Positions 22,300 through 33,016 of a stretch of 34,137 nt of DNA are shown here, in pieces; position 1 is the stretch's first letter, and the number at the start of each line of letters is the position of its first letter. A model generated the notes under the pieces. The model was not told the origin of the DNA and made no database searches. It was given only the letters and a program-made list of their open reading frames with translations. The stretch lies in the NCBI GenBank assembly GCA_964574335.1, contig CAZNNH010000055.1, positions 1 through 34,137 on the forward strand, in the 5' to 3' direction. Origin of the DNA: CAZNNH01 sp964574335. Lineage in GTDB: Bacteria > Acidobacteriota > Vicinamibacteria > Fen-336. A program made the position numbers and the translations under genes.

Positions 22300-25034
22300 C
22301 GTCCCGCCCTCAGCCTCCGCGCCGCCGCCGCCCCTTCCTTCTCGCGGCGGTGGCGCCTGATGAAGATGACCACGCCCATCGCGAACACCGGGATCGGCGG
22401 GAGCAGCACGGCGACGCTGCGGATGGTGCTCTGGATGTTGCGGATCTGCGACTCCACCGTCTCCTTGCTGAGCTGGATCCGCGCCTGCTTCTCGGACTCG
22501 ATCCCCGCCTTGAGGGTCTCGAAGCGGCGGTTCTCGACCTCCTGGAGGTTCCGCGCCATGATCTGCTTGGTCTGGGCATCGAGGTCGACCCGCTGGCGCA
22601 CCTCCTGGACCTTCGCGTCCAGGCGCTTCTGGGCGTCGCTGAGCGCCTGGTCGGCGGCGGCCTCGGCCTCCTTCTCGTCGGCTACCCGCCGCTCCAGGGA
22701 CTCCTGGGTCCGGCCCTCGACCCGCCGCAGGGTCCGGTGCCGGACCCGCCGGTCGCGCAGCGTCACGAACGACTCGTCGCCCATCAGCGTGTCGATGCAG
22801 TTGAGGAAGAAGCTGACGTTGTCGAAGGTGAGGTTGGGCGGGCCGATCCGACGGATCTCGAAGAACTGCTCCGAGATGAAGTCCACGTCGGCGATCACCA
22901 TCAGGTCGACGGTGCCCTTCTTCACCTCGGGTTTGGCCCCGCCCTCCCCGGCGGGCTGGGCGTCGCCTTCGCCCGGCGTCGCCGCCTCGTCTCCCTTCTC
23001 CGGCTGGGCCTGGCCCCGGACCTGGGCGGCCAGCACGTAGTCCTTCTCGTCGGGACGGTGAGGCAGGTTGCGGTTGAGCTGCGCGCCGAGGAAGCTACGA
23101 ACCACCAACTGGCTGTAGTCGGAGCTCCCAGAGAGCCGGCCGGTACGCAGAAGCGGCGTGAACTGGGCTTCCTTGCCGGCCGTTGGTTGCAGGCTGCCCG
23201 GGTAGATCAGGACCAGCTCCTGCATCCCCCGGCTGGCCGCGTTCTCCTCGTTGAAGGGCGCCTGGCTCTGGTTGCCCGCGCCCACGAAGACCACCTCCGG
23301 TGGGAGCTGGGCCAGATCAGGGTGGGGGTTGTAGCCGTCCCACACCACCCGACCCGAGCTCCAGCTCACGCCGAGCCCGGAGAGAAAGGCCTGGATGTTC
23401 CCCTTGGGTCGGGGGGGCGGCCCCTGCTGCCGCATGAACGGGTTCATCTCCGCGCCGGCGCGCTCGGAGGGAGACAGTCCCAGGTTGACCATCGGCATGG
23501 GGTCGACCAGCAGCAGGGTCGGAGTGCCGCCCTCGATGGCGTGGCGCAGGTTGTCCATCTCCTCCTGGGTGAGCGAGGACGGGAGCACCACCAGCAGCGC
23601 ATCGATCTTCTCTTCGATCGGGCTGTCCGGGCGGATCTGGACCACCTCGTACTGCTTCTTCAGCTCCTCGACCACCGACCACTGGGGGGTCGAGCGCAGG
23701 GTCTGGAAGTCGAGGCCGCCGAAGAGGTTCAGTGCGGTGTTGACCACGCCGATGCGACGCCGTTCGGTCTTGGCGACGACCCGCAGGCTGCGCACGATCT
23801 CGTACTCCACCGGCAGACCGCGGTCGAAGAACGGGATCACCTGCTCCTCGGCGCCGCAGGTGAAGGCCACGCCCATGAAGACGTCCTCGACGCCGGCGCG
23901 GGCGCTGCCGAGGTCGGGGATCTGGCGGGGCTGGATGCCGAAGCGCTCCCGCGCCTCACGGGCGGCGTCGGTATAGGGCTCGGTCCCCTGGACCAGCACC
24001 TCGACCTTGTCGCCGGCGATGGCGTCGATCTCGGCCAGCACCGACAGCAGGTTCTCGCGGGCCTCCACGTACTGCTGCGGCACCTGCGGGCTCACGTAGG
24101 CCTGGATGAAGACCGGCCGCTCCGCGGAGAGCTCCCCGATCAGGTGCCGCGTCTCCGGGCTGAGCGAGTGGAGGCGCTCGGCCGTGGTGTCCAGACGCAG
24201 GCTGGCCCGTCCCAGGGCGGCGTTGAGGCCGACCAGCCCCACCGCCACGCAAAGCGCTCGCACCAACTGGTGTCGCCACATCGGCTGGCCCTTCGGGCTC
24301 GCCGGCCAGTGCCGGCGGCCGATCAGCAGCACGTTGAGGTAGAGGGCCAGCCCGGCCACGCTCAGGAAGTAGAGCAGGCCCTTCAGGCTGGCCACCCCCC
24401 GGGCGAAGTCGGCGAAGTGGGGGAGGACGCTGACCGAGTCACCCAGGCGACCGAGCTCCCGGCTGAACAGGGCAGCGCCGTCACCCACGAAGACCAGCGC
24501 CCCGCACAGGAGCGCCCCCAGCACGAAGGCGATGGTGGCGGTGGGGGCCAGCAGCGAGCCCAGCATGCCCACCGCGATCAGGGCGCCCCCGAGCAGGAAG
24601 TAGCCCAGGTAGTTGCCCAGCATCAGGCCGAGGTCGGGGCTGCCCAGCCATTCCAGCACCAGCACGTGGCTGAGGGAGAGGAGGAGGGAGACCCCGTAGA
24701 CGCTCAGCACCGCCAGGTACTTGCCGAGCACCACCTCGAGGTCGGTGGCGGGCAGCGTCAGCAGCAGCTCGTCGGTCCCCTGGCGGCGCTCCTCGGCCCA
24801 GGCCGCCATGGTGAGGGCGGGGACGAAGAGCATCAGCAGGTAGGGGAAGACCGCGTTGAGCTGCTCGAGGTTGGCCAGGTTGTTGAGGAAGAAACGCTCC
24901 TGCCAGAAGGCGGCTGCCGCGCTCAGGAAGATGAACAGGGTGATGAACACGTAGCCGGTCGGGTTGGAGAAGTACATCCGGAGGTCGCGGCGCAGCAGCG
25001 CCGTCACCACCTTGAGGTTGATCCACCGCTTCAT
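22296..25034 (-). CDS. ABC-2 permease fused to GldG-like protein
   Basis: 912-aa fusion. Residues 1-~245 are an ABC-2 permease of the GldF/NosY type (MKRWINLKVVTALLRRDLRMYF, six hydrophobic helices, AAWAEERRQGTDELLL loop). From about 265 a new membrane helix begins a GldG-like periplasmic protein (LDTTAERLHSLSPET, LVVLPSSLTQEEM, TPTLLLVDPMP). A Gly/Glu/Ala-rich low-complexity segment, then a long coiled-coil (about 770-865) and a final membrane helix follow. GldF and GldG are usually separate genes. Start ATG 25034 overlaps the ATPase stop (ATGA), and the end overlaps the DUF4340 gene the same way. The substrate of the complex is unknown; in Bacteroidetes it supports gliding, but no other gliding gene is visible. 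Confidence 0.87.
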   Translation of the reverse strand: MKRWINLKVVTALLRRDLRMYFSNPTGYVFITLFIFLSAAAAFWQERFFLNNLANLEQLNAVFPYLLMLFVPALTMAAWAEERRQGTDELLLTLPATDLEVVLGKYLAVLSVYGVSLLLSLSHVLVLEWLGSPDLGLMLGNYLGYFLLGGALIAVGMLGSLLAPTATIAFVLGALLCGALVFVGDGAALFSRELGRLGDSVSVLPHFADFARGVASLKGLLYFLSVAGLALYLNVLLIGRRHWPASPKGQPMWRHQLVRALCVAVGLVGLNAALGRASLRLDTTAERLHSLSPETRHLIGELSAERPVFIQAYVSPQVPQQYVEARENLLSVLAEIDAIAGDKVEVLVQGTEPYTDAAREARERFGIQPRQIPDLGSARAGVEDVFMGVAFTCGAEEQVIPFFDRGLPVEYEIVRSLRVVAKTERRRIGVVNTALNLFGGLDFQTLRSTPQWSVVEELKKQYEVVQIRPDSPIEEKIDALLVVLPSSLTQEEMDNLRHAIEGGTPTLLLVDPMPMVNLGLSPSERAGAEMNPFMRQQGPPPRPKGNIQAFLSGLGVSWSSGRVVWDGYNPHPDLAQLPPEVVFVGAGNQSQAPFNEENAASRGMQELVLIYPGSLQPTAGKEAQFTPLLRTGRLSGSSDYSQLVVRSFLGAQLNRNLPHRPDEKDYVLAAQVRGQAQPEKGDEAATPGEGDAQPAGEGGAKPEVKKGTVDLMVIADVDFISEQFFEIRRIGPPNLTFDNVSFFLNCIDTLMGDESFVTLRDRRVRHRTLRRVEGRTQESLERRVADEKEAEAAADQALSDAQKRLDAKVQEVRQRVDLDAQTKQIMARNLQEVENRRFETLKAGIESEKQARIQLSKETVESQIRNIQSTIRSVAVLLPPIPVFAMGVVIFIRRHRREKEGAAAARRLRAGR

Positions 25035-25873
25035 GCCGCCCCTCCGGTCTCGGCCGGCGCTGGGGCCGGGGAAGAGGGCGGCTCGATCCGGTCGCGGCCT
25101 CCGGTGAGCCGGTGGAAGGACTCCTCCAGGGTCTCGCCGCCCCTCTGCAGCTTCTCGAGGGTGCCGTCGAAGATGAGTCGGCCGCCGTGCACGAAAAGAA
25201 TGCGCTCGGCCACCGCGCTCACCTCCTGCAGGATGTGGGTCGAGATCATGATCGTCTTCCGCTTCTCGCGACGCAGCGCCTGCAGGTTGACGCGGAACTC
25301 GTGGATCTGGTTGGGGTCGAGCCCGGCGGTGGGCTCGTCCATGATCAGCACCTCCGGGTCGTGGAGCAGGGCCTGGGCCAGCCCCACCCGCTGCCGCAAC
25401 CCCTTGGAGAGCTTGCCGATCGGCTTGTCCAGCACCAGCTCCAGCGAGCACTGCTGGGTGACCGCCTCGATCCGCTGCCTCAGCAGCGGGGCCTCCAGCT
25501 CCCGCGCCTCGCCGAAGAAGCTCAGCAGCTCCTTGGGGGTCATGTCCGGGTAGAGGGGGCCGTTCTCGGGCAGGTAGCCGAAGCGGCGCGCCGCCTCCAG
25601 GCGCGAGCGCCCGACGTCGAGCCCGGCCACCGACGCGCTCCCCTCGCTCGGGGCCAGGTAGCCGGCCAGGATCTTCATGGTGGTGCTCTTGCCGGCCCCG
25701 TTGGGTCCCAGGAAGGCGACGATCTGCCCCTCGGGGATGCTGAAGCTGATGTCTTGGATGGCCACGAAGGGGCCGTAGTACTTGCAGAGGCCCCGGGCCT
25801 CGATCATCACGTGCGGCGCTTGCGGCTCGGGGCCGCCGGCCTCGGCCGGGGCCGTGTCCAACTCAGGCGTCAT
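25031..25873 (-). CDS. ABC transporter ATP-binding protein, GldA-like
   Basis: 280-aa ABC ATPase. Walker A GPNGAGKST, Q-loop in YLPENGPLY, signature LSKGLRQRV, Walker B VLIMDEPTAGLD and the H-loop STHILQEV are all present. A Pro-rich C-terminal tail ends in ETGGAA. GldA/NosF-type ATPases of this group power ABC-2 permeases such as the one that follows. ATG 25873 is preferred: AGGAGAG lies about 10 bases upstream, whereas the longer frame begins at a TTG (25900). First gene of the three-gene operon. Confidence 0.92.
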   Translation of the reverse strand: MTPELDTAPAEAGGPEPQAPHVMIEARGLCKYYGPFVAIQDISFSIPEGQIVAFLGPNGAGKSTTMKILAGYLAPSEGSASVAGLDVGRSRLEAARRFGYLPENGPLYPDMTPKELLSFFGEARELEAPLLRQRIEAVTQQCSLELVLDKPIGKLSKGLRQRVGLAQALLHDPEVLIMDEPTAGLDPNQIHEFRVNLQALRREKRKTIMISTHILQEVSAVAERILFVHGGRLIFDGTLEKLQRGGETLEESFHRLTGGRDRIEPPSSPAPAPAETGGAA

Positions 25874-26215
25874 GCGAAGCGCTCTCCTCTCGTTCCGCAA
25901 CAGAGGTCCCGGCAGCCCGTCTTGGCCAGGCTCCTTCGCGGTGCCCGCCGGGACCGAATGCGAAGATGGCGACGACCGCTGAAGATATCACAGTCGCTGG
26001 TGCCGCCCGTCGCCGCCCATGGCTGGTCTCATGTCGTTGGTAGACAGCGTCTTGCGTCCCCCGGCTGCCGCTCGGCCTTCGAGCGGGCTCCCCGTCCCTT
26101 GAGCGGTCGAGGGTCGCCGTGGGGGCCCCTCTCTCGAGAAGGCGAAGCCCCACTATGATGTAGACGCTCCAGATCGCGCGGCGGCCGGGATGGGGGAAAC
26201 CCGGATCCGGTCGTC
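25874..26215. other. Intergenic region upstream of the ABC operon
   Basis: 342 bases with no recognisable gene. It follows the uvrA stop and precedes the ABC operon on the same strand, so it should hold the operon promoter. An AT-richer TATCTT (minus strand, 25987-25982) is the only -10-like hexamer of note, with no -35 at the usual distance. No repeats or strong hairpins were noticed. Confidence 0.5.
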
Positions 26216-29086
<2,871 letters not shown>

Positions 29087-29111
29087 GACCTGTCTCGGGG
29101 GCGAAACCCCG

Positions 29112-29141
29112 ATTCTACCCGGGGAGCGCTCGGGAGCGCTC
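29112..29141 (-). promoter_or_regulatory. uvrA promoter with tandem palindromes
   Basis: TAGAAT (29117-29112 on the minus strand) is a good -10 box. Upstream, GGGAGCGCTC occurs twice in tandem (29122-29131 and 29132-29141), each containing the 8-bp palindrome GAGCGCTC; the centres are 10 bp apart, one helical turn. They cover the -35 position, so a repressor site is plausible. The regulator is unknown; the sites do not look like the E. coli or Bacillus LexA boxes. Confidence 0.4.
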
Positions 29142-29415
29142 GGGGGACACAATACCGATTGTTACAATTCGATAGTCGCCGGCCTTTGGGGGACACGATC
29201 CCGATTCCCTTGCCCGGACGACAGAATCGGGTCATGCCGGCTCTCGGGGGACACGATCCCGATTCCCTTGTCCGGACGACAGAATCGGGTCATGCCGGCT
29301 ATCGGGGGACACGATCCGGATTCGCCGACACGACCGGTCGAATCCGGTCATGCCGGCTATCGGGGGACACGATCCGGATTCGCCGACACGACCGGTCGAA
29401 TCCGGTCATGTCCCC
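29142..29415. repeat. 58-bp tandem array of palindromic REP-like units
   Basis: Units start at 29142 (divergent, 46 bp), 29188, 29246, 29304 (58 bp each) and 29362 (54 bp). Each begins GGGGGACACGATCC or similar and carries an inner inverted repeat. Units 2 and 3 have CCCGATTC/GAATCGGG; units 4 and 5 have CCGGATTC/GAATCCGG. Both arms change together, so pairing is conserved while sequence is not. Internal junctions read GTCATGCCGGCTATC; only the last unit ends in GTCATGTCCCC, the closing arm also seen at 160-170. The array lies between the stop of the DUF302 gene, which shares its last base, and the uvrA promoter. It may act as a terminator or transcription insulator, or be a REP-type mobile array. 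Confidence 0.85.
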
Positions 29416-29804
29416 TACAGCTTGTCGAGGACCCGCGTGAGCTTGGCTTGGACCTCTGCCGCCAGCTTCTCGAAGCCGCCGCCGGCCTGGGCCGCCATCG
29501 CCTGTACCGGGTCGATCGCCGAGACCACCGCCCGCCCGGCGTCGTCCTCATAGATGATCACGTTACACGGCAAGAGCAGGCCGATCTCCAGCTCGGTCTG
29601 CAGGGCCTGGTGGGCAAGCCGGGGGTTGCAGGCGCCCAGGATCTTGTAGCGGCGGAAGTCGATGTCCAGCTTCTTCTTGAGCGTCTCCTTGACGTCGATC
29701 TCGGTGAGGACGCCGAACCCCTCGCTCTTCAGAGCCTCGGGGAGCTGGGCCAGGGCCTCCTCGTAGCCACAGCTCAGCTCCTTGCGAATGCCGAACGAGC
29801 TCAT
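29415..29804 (-). CDS. DUF302 family protein
   Basis: 129-aa cytoplasmic protein matching the DUF302 fold: LSCGYEEALAQLPEALKSEGFGVLTEIDV at the start, LGACNPRLAHQAL in the middle and LLPCNVIIYEDD followed by VSAIDP. DUF302 proteins are small dimers of unknown function, often near redox or sulfur genes. Three cysteines (SCGY, GACN, LPCN) are retained. The ATG is one base after the stop of a small upstream membrane ORF (TGC TGA G ATG), and AGGAAGGGG lies upstream. The stop codon abuts the palindromic array. Confidence 0.88.
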   Translation of the reverse strand: MSSFGIRKELSCGYEEALAQLPEALKSEGFGVLTEIDVKETLKKKLDIDFRRYKILGACNPRLAHQALQTELEIGLLLPCNVIIYEDDAGRAVVSAIDPVQAMAAQAGGGFEKLAAEVQAKLTRVLDKL

Positions 29805-29805
29805 C

Positions 29806-29964
29806 TCAGCACCCCTTCCTGCCGCCGGGCTTGCCCCCCTCGTCCCGCCCCTTGCCGGGCGGGTCGGGCACGGCTCAAGTGGGCACCCCGAGCCGTGGCA
29901 GCACGAAGCTCTGCAGCACCAGCCAGACGACCATTACGATGACGATTCCCAGCCACTCACCCAT
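29806..29964 (-). CDS. Small membrane protein, possible UGA read-through (selenoprotein candidate)
   Basis: ATG 29964 (GAGG 5 bases upstream) opens a 29-codon frame encoding MGEWLGIV..., one membrane helix and the tail LPRLGVPT, then UGA at 29877-29875. If UGA is read through, the frame continues for 22 codons and ends KGC-stop at 29808-29806, one base before the DUF302 ATG. All 22 read-through codons end in G or C, and all 12 A/T bases in this stretch fall in codon positions 1 or 2 (chance about (2/3)^12, or 0.8%). A hairpin with bSECIS-like geometry follows the UGA. Read conservatively, the gene is 29875-29964, a 29-aa membrane peptide. ATG 30012 is an alternative start. Confidence 0.5.
29844..29863 (-). 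promoter_or_regulatory. bSECIS-like hairpin after in-frame UGA
   Basis: On the minus strand, CCCGCCC (29863-29857), loop GGCAAG, GGGCGGG (29850-29844): a perfect 7-bp stem. The apical loop begins 18 bases after the UGA and starts with G, which agrees with the bacterial SECIS consensus as I recall it (loop 16-37 bases from UGA, G among the first two loop bases). It could instead be a GC-rich hairpin of no such function. Confidence 0.35.
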
Positions 29965-30129
29965 CGGCGCCTCGTTGGCGGCCCGCCGCGGGCGCGGCGG
30001 GCCGATCCTCATTAAGATAGCACCGCTTCGGCAGGCGCGGCGCGTCCCTGGATCCAATGATCCATTTCCGGCCCCGTGCCCCGGAGACATAATCGCAACG
30101 GCCCGAAGGCGGGCGAAAGGCGGCGAGCC

Positions 30130-31611
30130 ATGTTCGAAGCGGCCGAGCTGGGGAGCAAGACCTCCAAGCAGGAGTACGAGGACCAGGTCCCCGAGCTCCG
30201 GTCCCGCCTGCTGGAGGCGCAGTTCGAGCTGCGCCAGGCGGGCTTCCCGGTGCTTCTGGTGATCTCCGGCGCCGACGGCGCGGGCAAGGGCGACACGGTC
30301 CGGCGTCTCCACGAGTGGCTCGATCCGCGTGGTCTCGAGACCCAGGTGTTCGGCCTCCCGACCGACGAGGAGCGCCAGCGGCCGGCCTACTGGCGCTTCT
30401 GGCGCACGCTGCCTCCGAAGGGCCGGATCGGCATCTTCTTCGGCTCCTGGTACACCGACCCGATCCTGCGTCGCGTCTACGGCAAGTGGGGGCGATCCCG
30501 TCTGGAGCGGGAGCTCAGCCGGATCGCCTTCTTCGAGCGGATGCTGGTCGACGACGGGGCCCTGATCGTCAAGTTCTGGCTCCACCTCTCCAAGAAGGCC
30601 CAGCGCAAGCGGCTGCGGGCGTTCGAGCGCGACCCCAAGACCCGCTTCCGAGTCACGCCCCTCGACTGGAAGCACTTCAAGCTCTACGACTCGTTCACCT
30701 CCGTGTGCGGCAGCGTCATCCACCAGACCGACTCGGGCCACGCCCCCTGGCACGTCGTCGAGGCCGCTGACGATCGCTTCCGCGACCTGACCGTGGCCCG
30801 GACCCTGCTGGACGCCCTCGAGCGGCGGCTGAAGGCGGCCCCGGCCCCGCGACCGGCCCCGCCGACGGTGGACGACACGGCGCCGGCTGCCGAGCCTCCC
30901 CCCTCGATCTTGTCGACCGTGGACCTGCCGGCGCGGGTCGACGAAGCCGACTATCAGAAGCGCCTCAAGCGGGCCCAGGGCCGGCTCGGCCGGCTGGCGC
31001 GGGAGGCCTTCGAGAAGGGGGTCTCGACGGTGGCGGTCTTCGAAGGCTGGGACGCCTCCGGCAAGGGAGGCAACATTCGCCGGATCACCGCCGGGATGGA
31101 CGCCCGCCACTACCGGGTCATCCCCATTGCGGCGCCCACCGACGAGGAGCGGGCCCATCACTACCTGTGGCGCTTCTGGCGCTACGTCCCGGCTGCCGGC
31201 CGGGTGACCATCTTCGACCGCTCCTGGTACGGCCGGGTGCTGGTGGAGCGGGTGGAGGGGTTCGCTCGGCCGGACGAGTGGCAGCGCGCCTTCCTGGAGA
31301 TCAACGAGCTGGAGCAGCAGCTCGCCGACCACGGGGCGCTGGTGCTCAAGTTCTGGATCCACATCAGCCCCGAGGAGCAGTTGCGCCGCTTCGAGGACCG
31401 GCAGAAGACGGCCTACAAGCGGCACAAGATCACCGATGAGGACTGGCGCAACCGGGAGAAGTGGCCGGCCTACGAGGCCGCGGTCAACGAGATGGTGGCG
31501 CGCACCAGCACCTCCCATGCTCCGTGGACGCTGGTCTCGGGCAACGACAAGAGGACGGCCCGGCTGACGACGCTGGAGACGTTCTGCGCTCGGCTGCGGG
31601 AGGCGTTGTAG
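30130..31611 (+). CDS. pap: Polyphosphate:AMP phosphotransferase (two-domain PPK2)
   Basis: 493-aa class II PPK2 with two fused kinase domains joined by a Pro/Ala-rich linker (about 240-270). It transfers phosphate from polyphosphate to AMP, giving ADP. The C-terminal domain has a full set: GWDASGKGGN (about 306-315), TDEE, FDRSWYGRVLVERVEG (Asp363) and a basic lid KTAYKRHK. The N-terminal domain keeps GADGAGKGD but has FFGSWYTDP in place of FDRSWY, so it has lost that Asp and is probably structural, as in known two-domain enzymes. CATAAT at 30088-30093 may be the -10 box. Adenylate kinase follows 47 bases later. Confidence 0.93.
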   Translation: MFEAAELGSKTSKQEYEDQVPELRSRLLEAQFELRQAGFPVLLVISGADGAGKGDTVRRLHEWLDPRGLETQVFGLPTDEERQRPAYWRFWRTLPPKGRIGIFFGSWYTDPILRRVYGKWGRSRLERELSRIAFFERMLVDDGALIVKFWLHLSKKAQRKRLRAFERDPKTRFRVTPLDWKHFKLYDSFTSVCGSVIHQTDSGHAPWHVVEAADDRFRDLTVARTLLDALERRLKAAPAPRPAPPTVDDTAPAAEPPPSILSTVDLPARVDEADYQKRLKRAQGRLGRLAREAFEKGVSTVAVFEGWDASGKGGNIRRITAGMDARHYRVIPIAAPTDEERAHHYLWRFWRYVPAAGRVTIFDRSWYGRVLVERVEGFARPDEWQRAFLEINELEQQLADHGALVLKFWIHISPEEQLRRFEDRQKTAYKRHKITDEDWRNREKWPAYEAAVNEMVARTSTSHAPWTLVSGNDKRTARLTTLETFCARLREAL

Positions 31612-31658
31612 CGGGGCCGGACCGAGGGCGGGCCGCGGGAGCCGCCAAGGGAGGGTGA

Positions 31659-32330
31659 ATGCGCAAGTACATCATCATGGGCGTCCAGGGGAGCGGCAAG
31701 GGCACCCAGGCCCGGCTGCTGGCCGAGGAGTTTGGCCTGGTGCACATCAGCACCGGCGACATCTTCCGCTGGAACATCCAGAGCCACACCAAGCTCGGGG
31801 CCCGGGTCAAGCGGATCGTAGCCTCGGGGCAACTGGTTCCGGACGAGCTGATCGAGGAGGTGGTCAAGAGCCGCCTCGACCGGCACGACTGGAACTACGG
31901 CTTCATCCTCGATGGCTTCCCCCGCAACCGGGCCCAGGCCGACTTCTTCCTGGAGAGCTACGACATCGACGCCGTGATCCTGATCGAGGTCCCCGACGAC
32001 ATCGTCTTCGAGCGCATGCTGGGCCGCCGGCTCTGCTCCGGATGCGGCCTCGACTACAACCTGATCCAGCACCGCCCCAAGGTCCCCGACACCTGTGACG
32101 TGTGCGGCGCCAAGCTGGTGCGCCGACCCGACGACCAGCCGGAGCCGATTCGGGAGCGGCTGGCCGAGTATCACGCCAGCACCCGGCCGATCATCGACCT
32201 GTTCCGGCGCAAGGAGCTGGTGGTGGAGGTGGACGGCACCCAGCCTGCTGCCGAGGTGGCGGCCGCCATCCGCGAGCAGCTCCGGCTCACCGCGCTCCGG
32301 GCCGCGGTGACGGGGAGCGCCCACGAGTGA
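31659..32330 (+). CDS. adk: Adenylate kinase
   Basis: 223-aa nucleoside monophosphate kinase (ATP + AMP = 2 ADP). P-loop GVQGSGKGT at residues 8-16, AMP-site ISTGDIFR and DGFPRN, and a zinc-binding LID with CSGCG...CDVCG. GGGAGGG lies just upstream of the ATG. Together with the upstream polyphosphate:AMP phosphotransferase it can rebuild ATP from AMP and polyphosphate. The core secretory gene neighbours of many adk loci (secY, map) are absent. The TGA overlaps the next gene's GTG by 4 bases. Confidence 0.95.
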   Translation: MRKYIIMGVQGSGKGTQARLLAEEFGLVHISTGDIFRWNIQSHTKLGARVKRIVASGQLVPDELIEEVVKSRLDRHDWNYGFILDGFPRNRAQADFFLESYDIDAVILIEVPDDIVFERMLGRRLCSGCGLDYNLIQHRPKVPDTCDVCGAKLVRRPDDQPEPIRERLAEYHASTRPIIDLFRRKELVVEVDGTQPAAEVAAAIREQLRLTALRAAVTGSAHE

Positions 32331-32899
32331 CGGCCCCATCGCGCGCCGAGGCCGAGGCCCTGCTCTTCGAGCACACCGCCTCGGAGCCCCTGCGTCGCCA
32401 CGCTCGTGCGGTCGAGGAGTCGATGCGCGCCTATGCCGGCTGGTACGGCATCACCGACCCCGCCGAGGTCGACAAGTGGGGGATCGTCGGCCTGCTGCAC
32501 GACTTCGACTACGAGCAGAACCCCACCGAGGAGACCCACCTCCACGTGGGCTGTCGGGTGTTGCGTGAGCGGGGCTATCCCGAGGAGATCGTGGAGGCGG
32601 TCGCTTCCCACGCCGACTACATGGGCGTCCCCCGGGACACGCCTCTCAAGAAGGCCCTCTACGCCTGCGACGAGCTGTCCGGGTTCATCGGCGCCTGCGT
32701 GAAGGTGCGGCCGACCAAGAAGCTCGCCGACCTTCCCATCTCCTCGGTGGTCAAGCGGCTCAAGGAGAAGGCCTTCGCCCGTTCGGTGGACCGCGCCTGC
32801 GTCTACGGCGGGGCCGAAGCCGTGGGGCGTCCTCTCGAGGAGCACATCGGCTTCGTGATCGCGGCGCTGCTGCCCGTCGCCGAGGAGCTCGGCCTGTAG
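32327..32899 (+). CDS. HD-domain phosphohydrolase
   Basis: 190-aa HD-family protein. The metal-binding pattern is visible as HARAVEESM (first His), LLHDFDYE (His-Asp), THLHVG and SHADYM. Similar small HD proteins are predicted hydrolases of nucleotides or related phosphates. The GTG start overlaps the adk stop (GTGA, 32327-32330), a translational-coupling signature, so its substrate may relate to adenine nucleotides; this is inference only. Confidence 0.87.
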   Translation: MTAPSRAEAEALLFEHTASEPLRRHARAVEESMRAYAGWYGITDPAEVDKWGIVGLLHDFDYEQNPTEETHLHVGCRVLRERGYPEEIVEAVASHADYMGVPRDTPLKKALYACDELSGFIGACVKVRPTKKLADLPISSVVKRLKEKAFARSVDRACVYGGAEAVGRPLEEHIGFVIAALLPVAEELGL

Positions 32900-33016
32900 C
32901 CGGCCTCAGCCGCAGCCTCCGGTCACGCGGGGCTGGGGCGCGGCAGGGTGAAGCAAGAAGCGCCCCCACCGCGACCGGCGCGTCTCGCGGCGGGCACGGT
33001 CTTGCCGAGGGCGCCC
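32900..33016. other. Convergent spacer with hairpin
   Basis: 117 bases between converging genes. CCGCGA (32969-32974) and TCGCGG (32985-32990) form a 6-bp stem, and GCGCCC (32960-32965) can pair with GGGCGC (33010-33015) outside it. A bidirectional terminator is possible but no T-runs are present. Confidence 0.3.

Noticed and set aside
22350..25553. Long plus-strand open frame of more than 1000 codons
   Set aside because: It is antisense to the Gld-like operon and uvrA-proximal spacer, has low-complexity His/Gln/Arg-rich composition and no recognisable domains. It is a shadow of GC-rich coding on the other strand.
25863..26215. Minus-strand frame reading through the ABC upstream region
   Set aside because: It is the +1 shadow of uvrA continuing past its end, with no start signal, no domain and no conserved-looking composition.
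29087..29152. 22-residue N-terminal extension of UvrA
   Set aside because: The family start MELDHIII at 29086 is standard, and the extension would contain the -10 box and palindromes.
29188..29415. CRISPR-like array (about 30-bp repeats, about 28-bp spacers, 58-bp period)
   Set aside because: The would-be spacers are palindromic and occur as near-identical pairs, the arms covary, the last unit ends with a hairpin arm, and no cas gene is near. A REP-type array explains it better.
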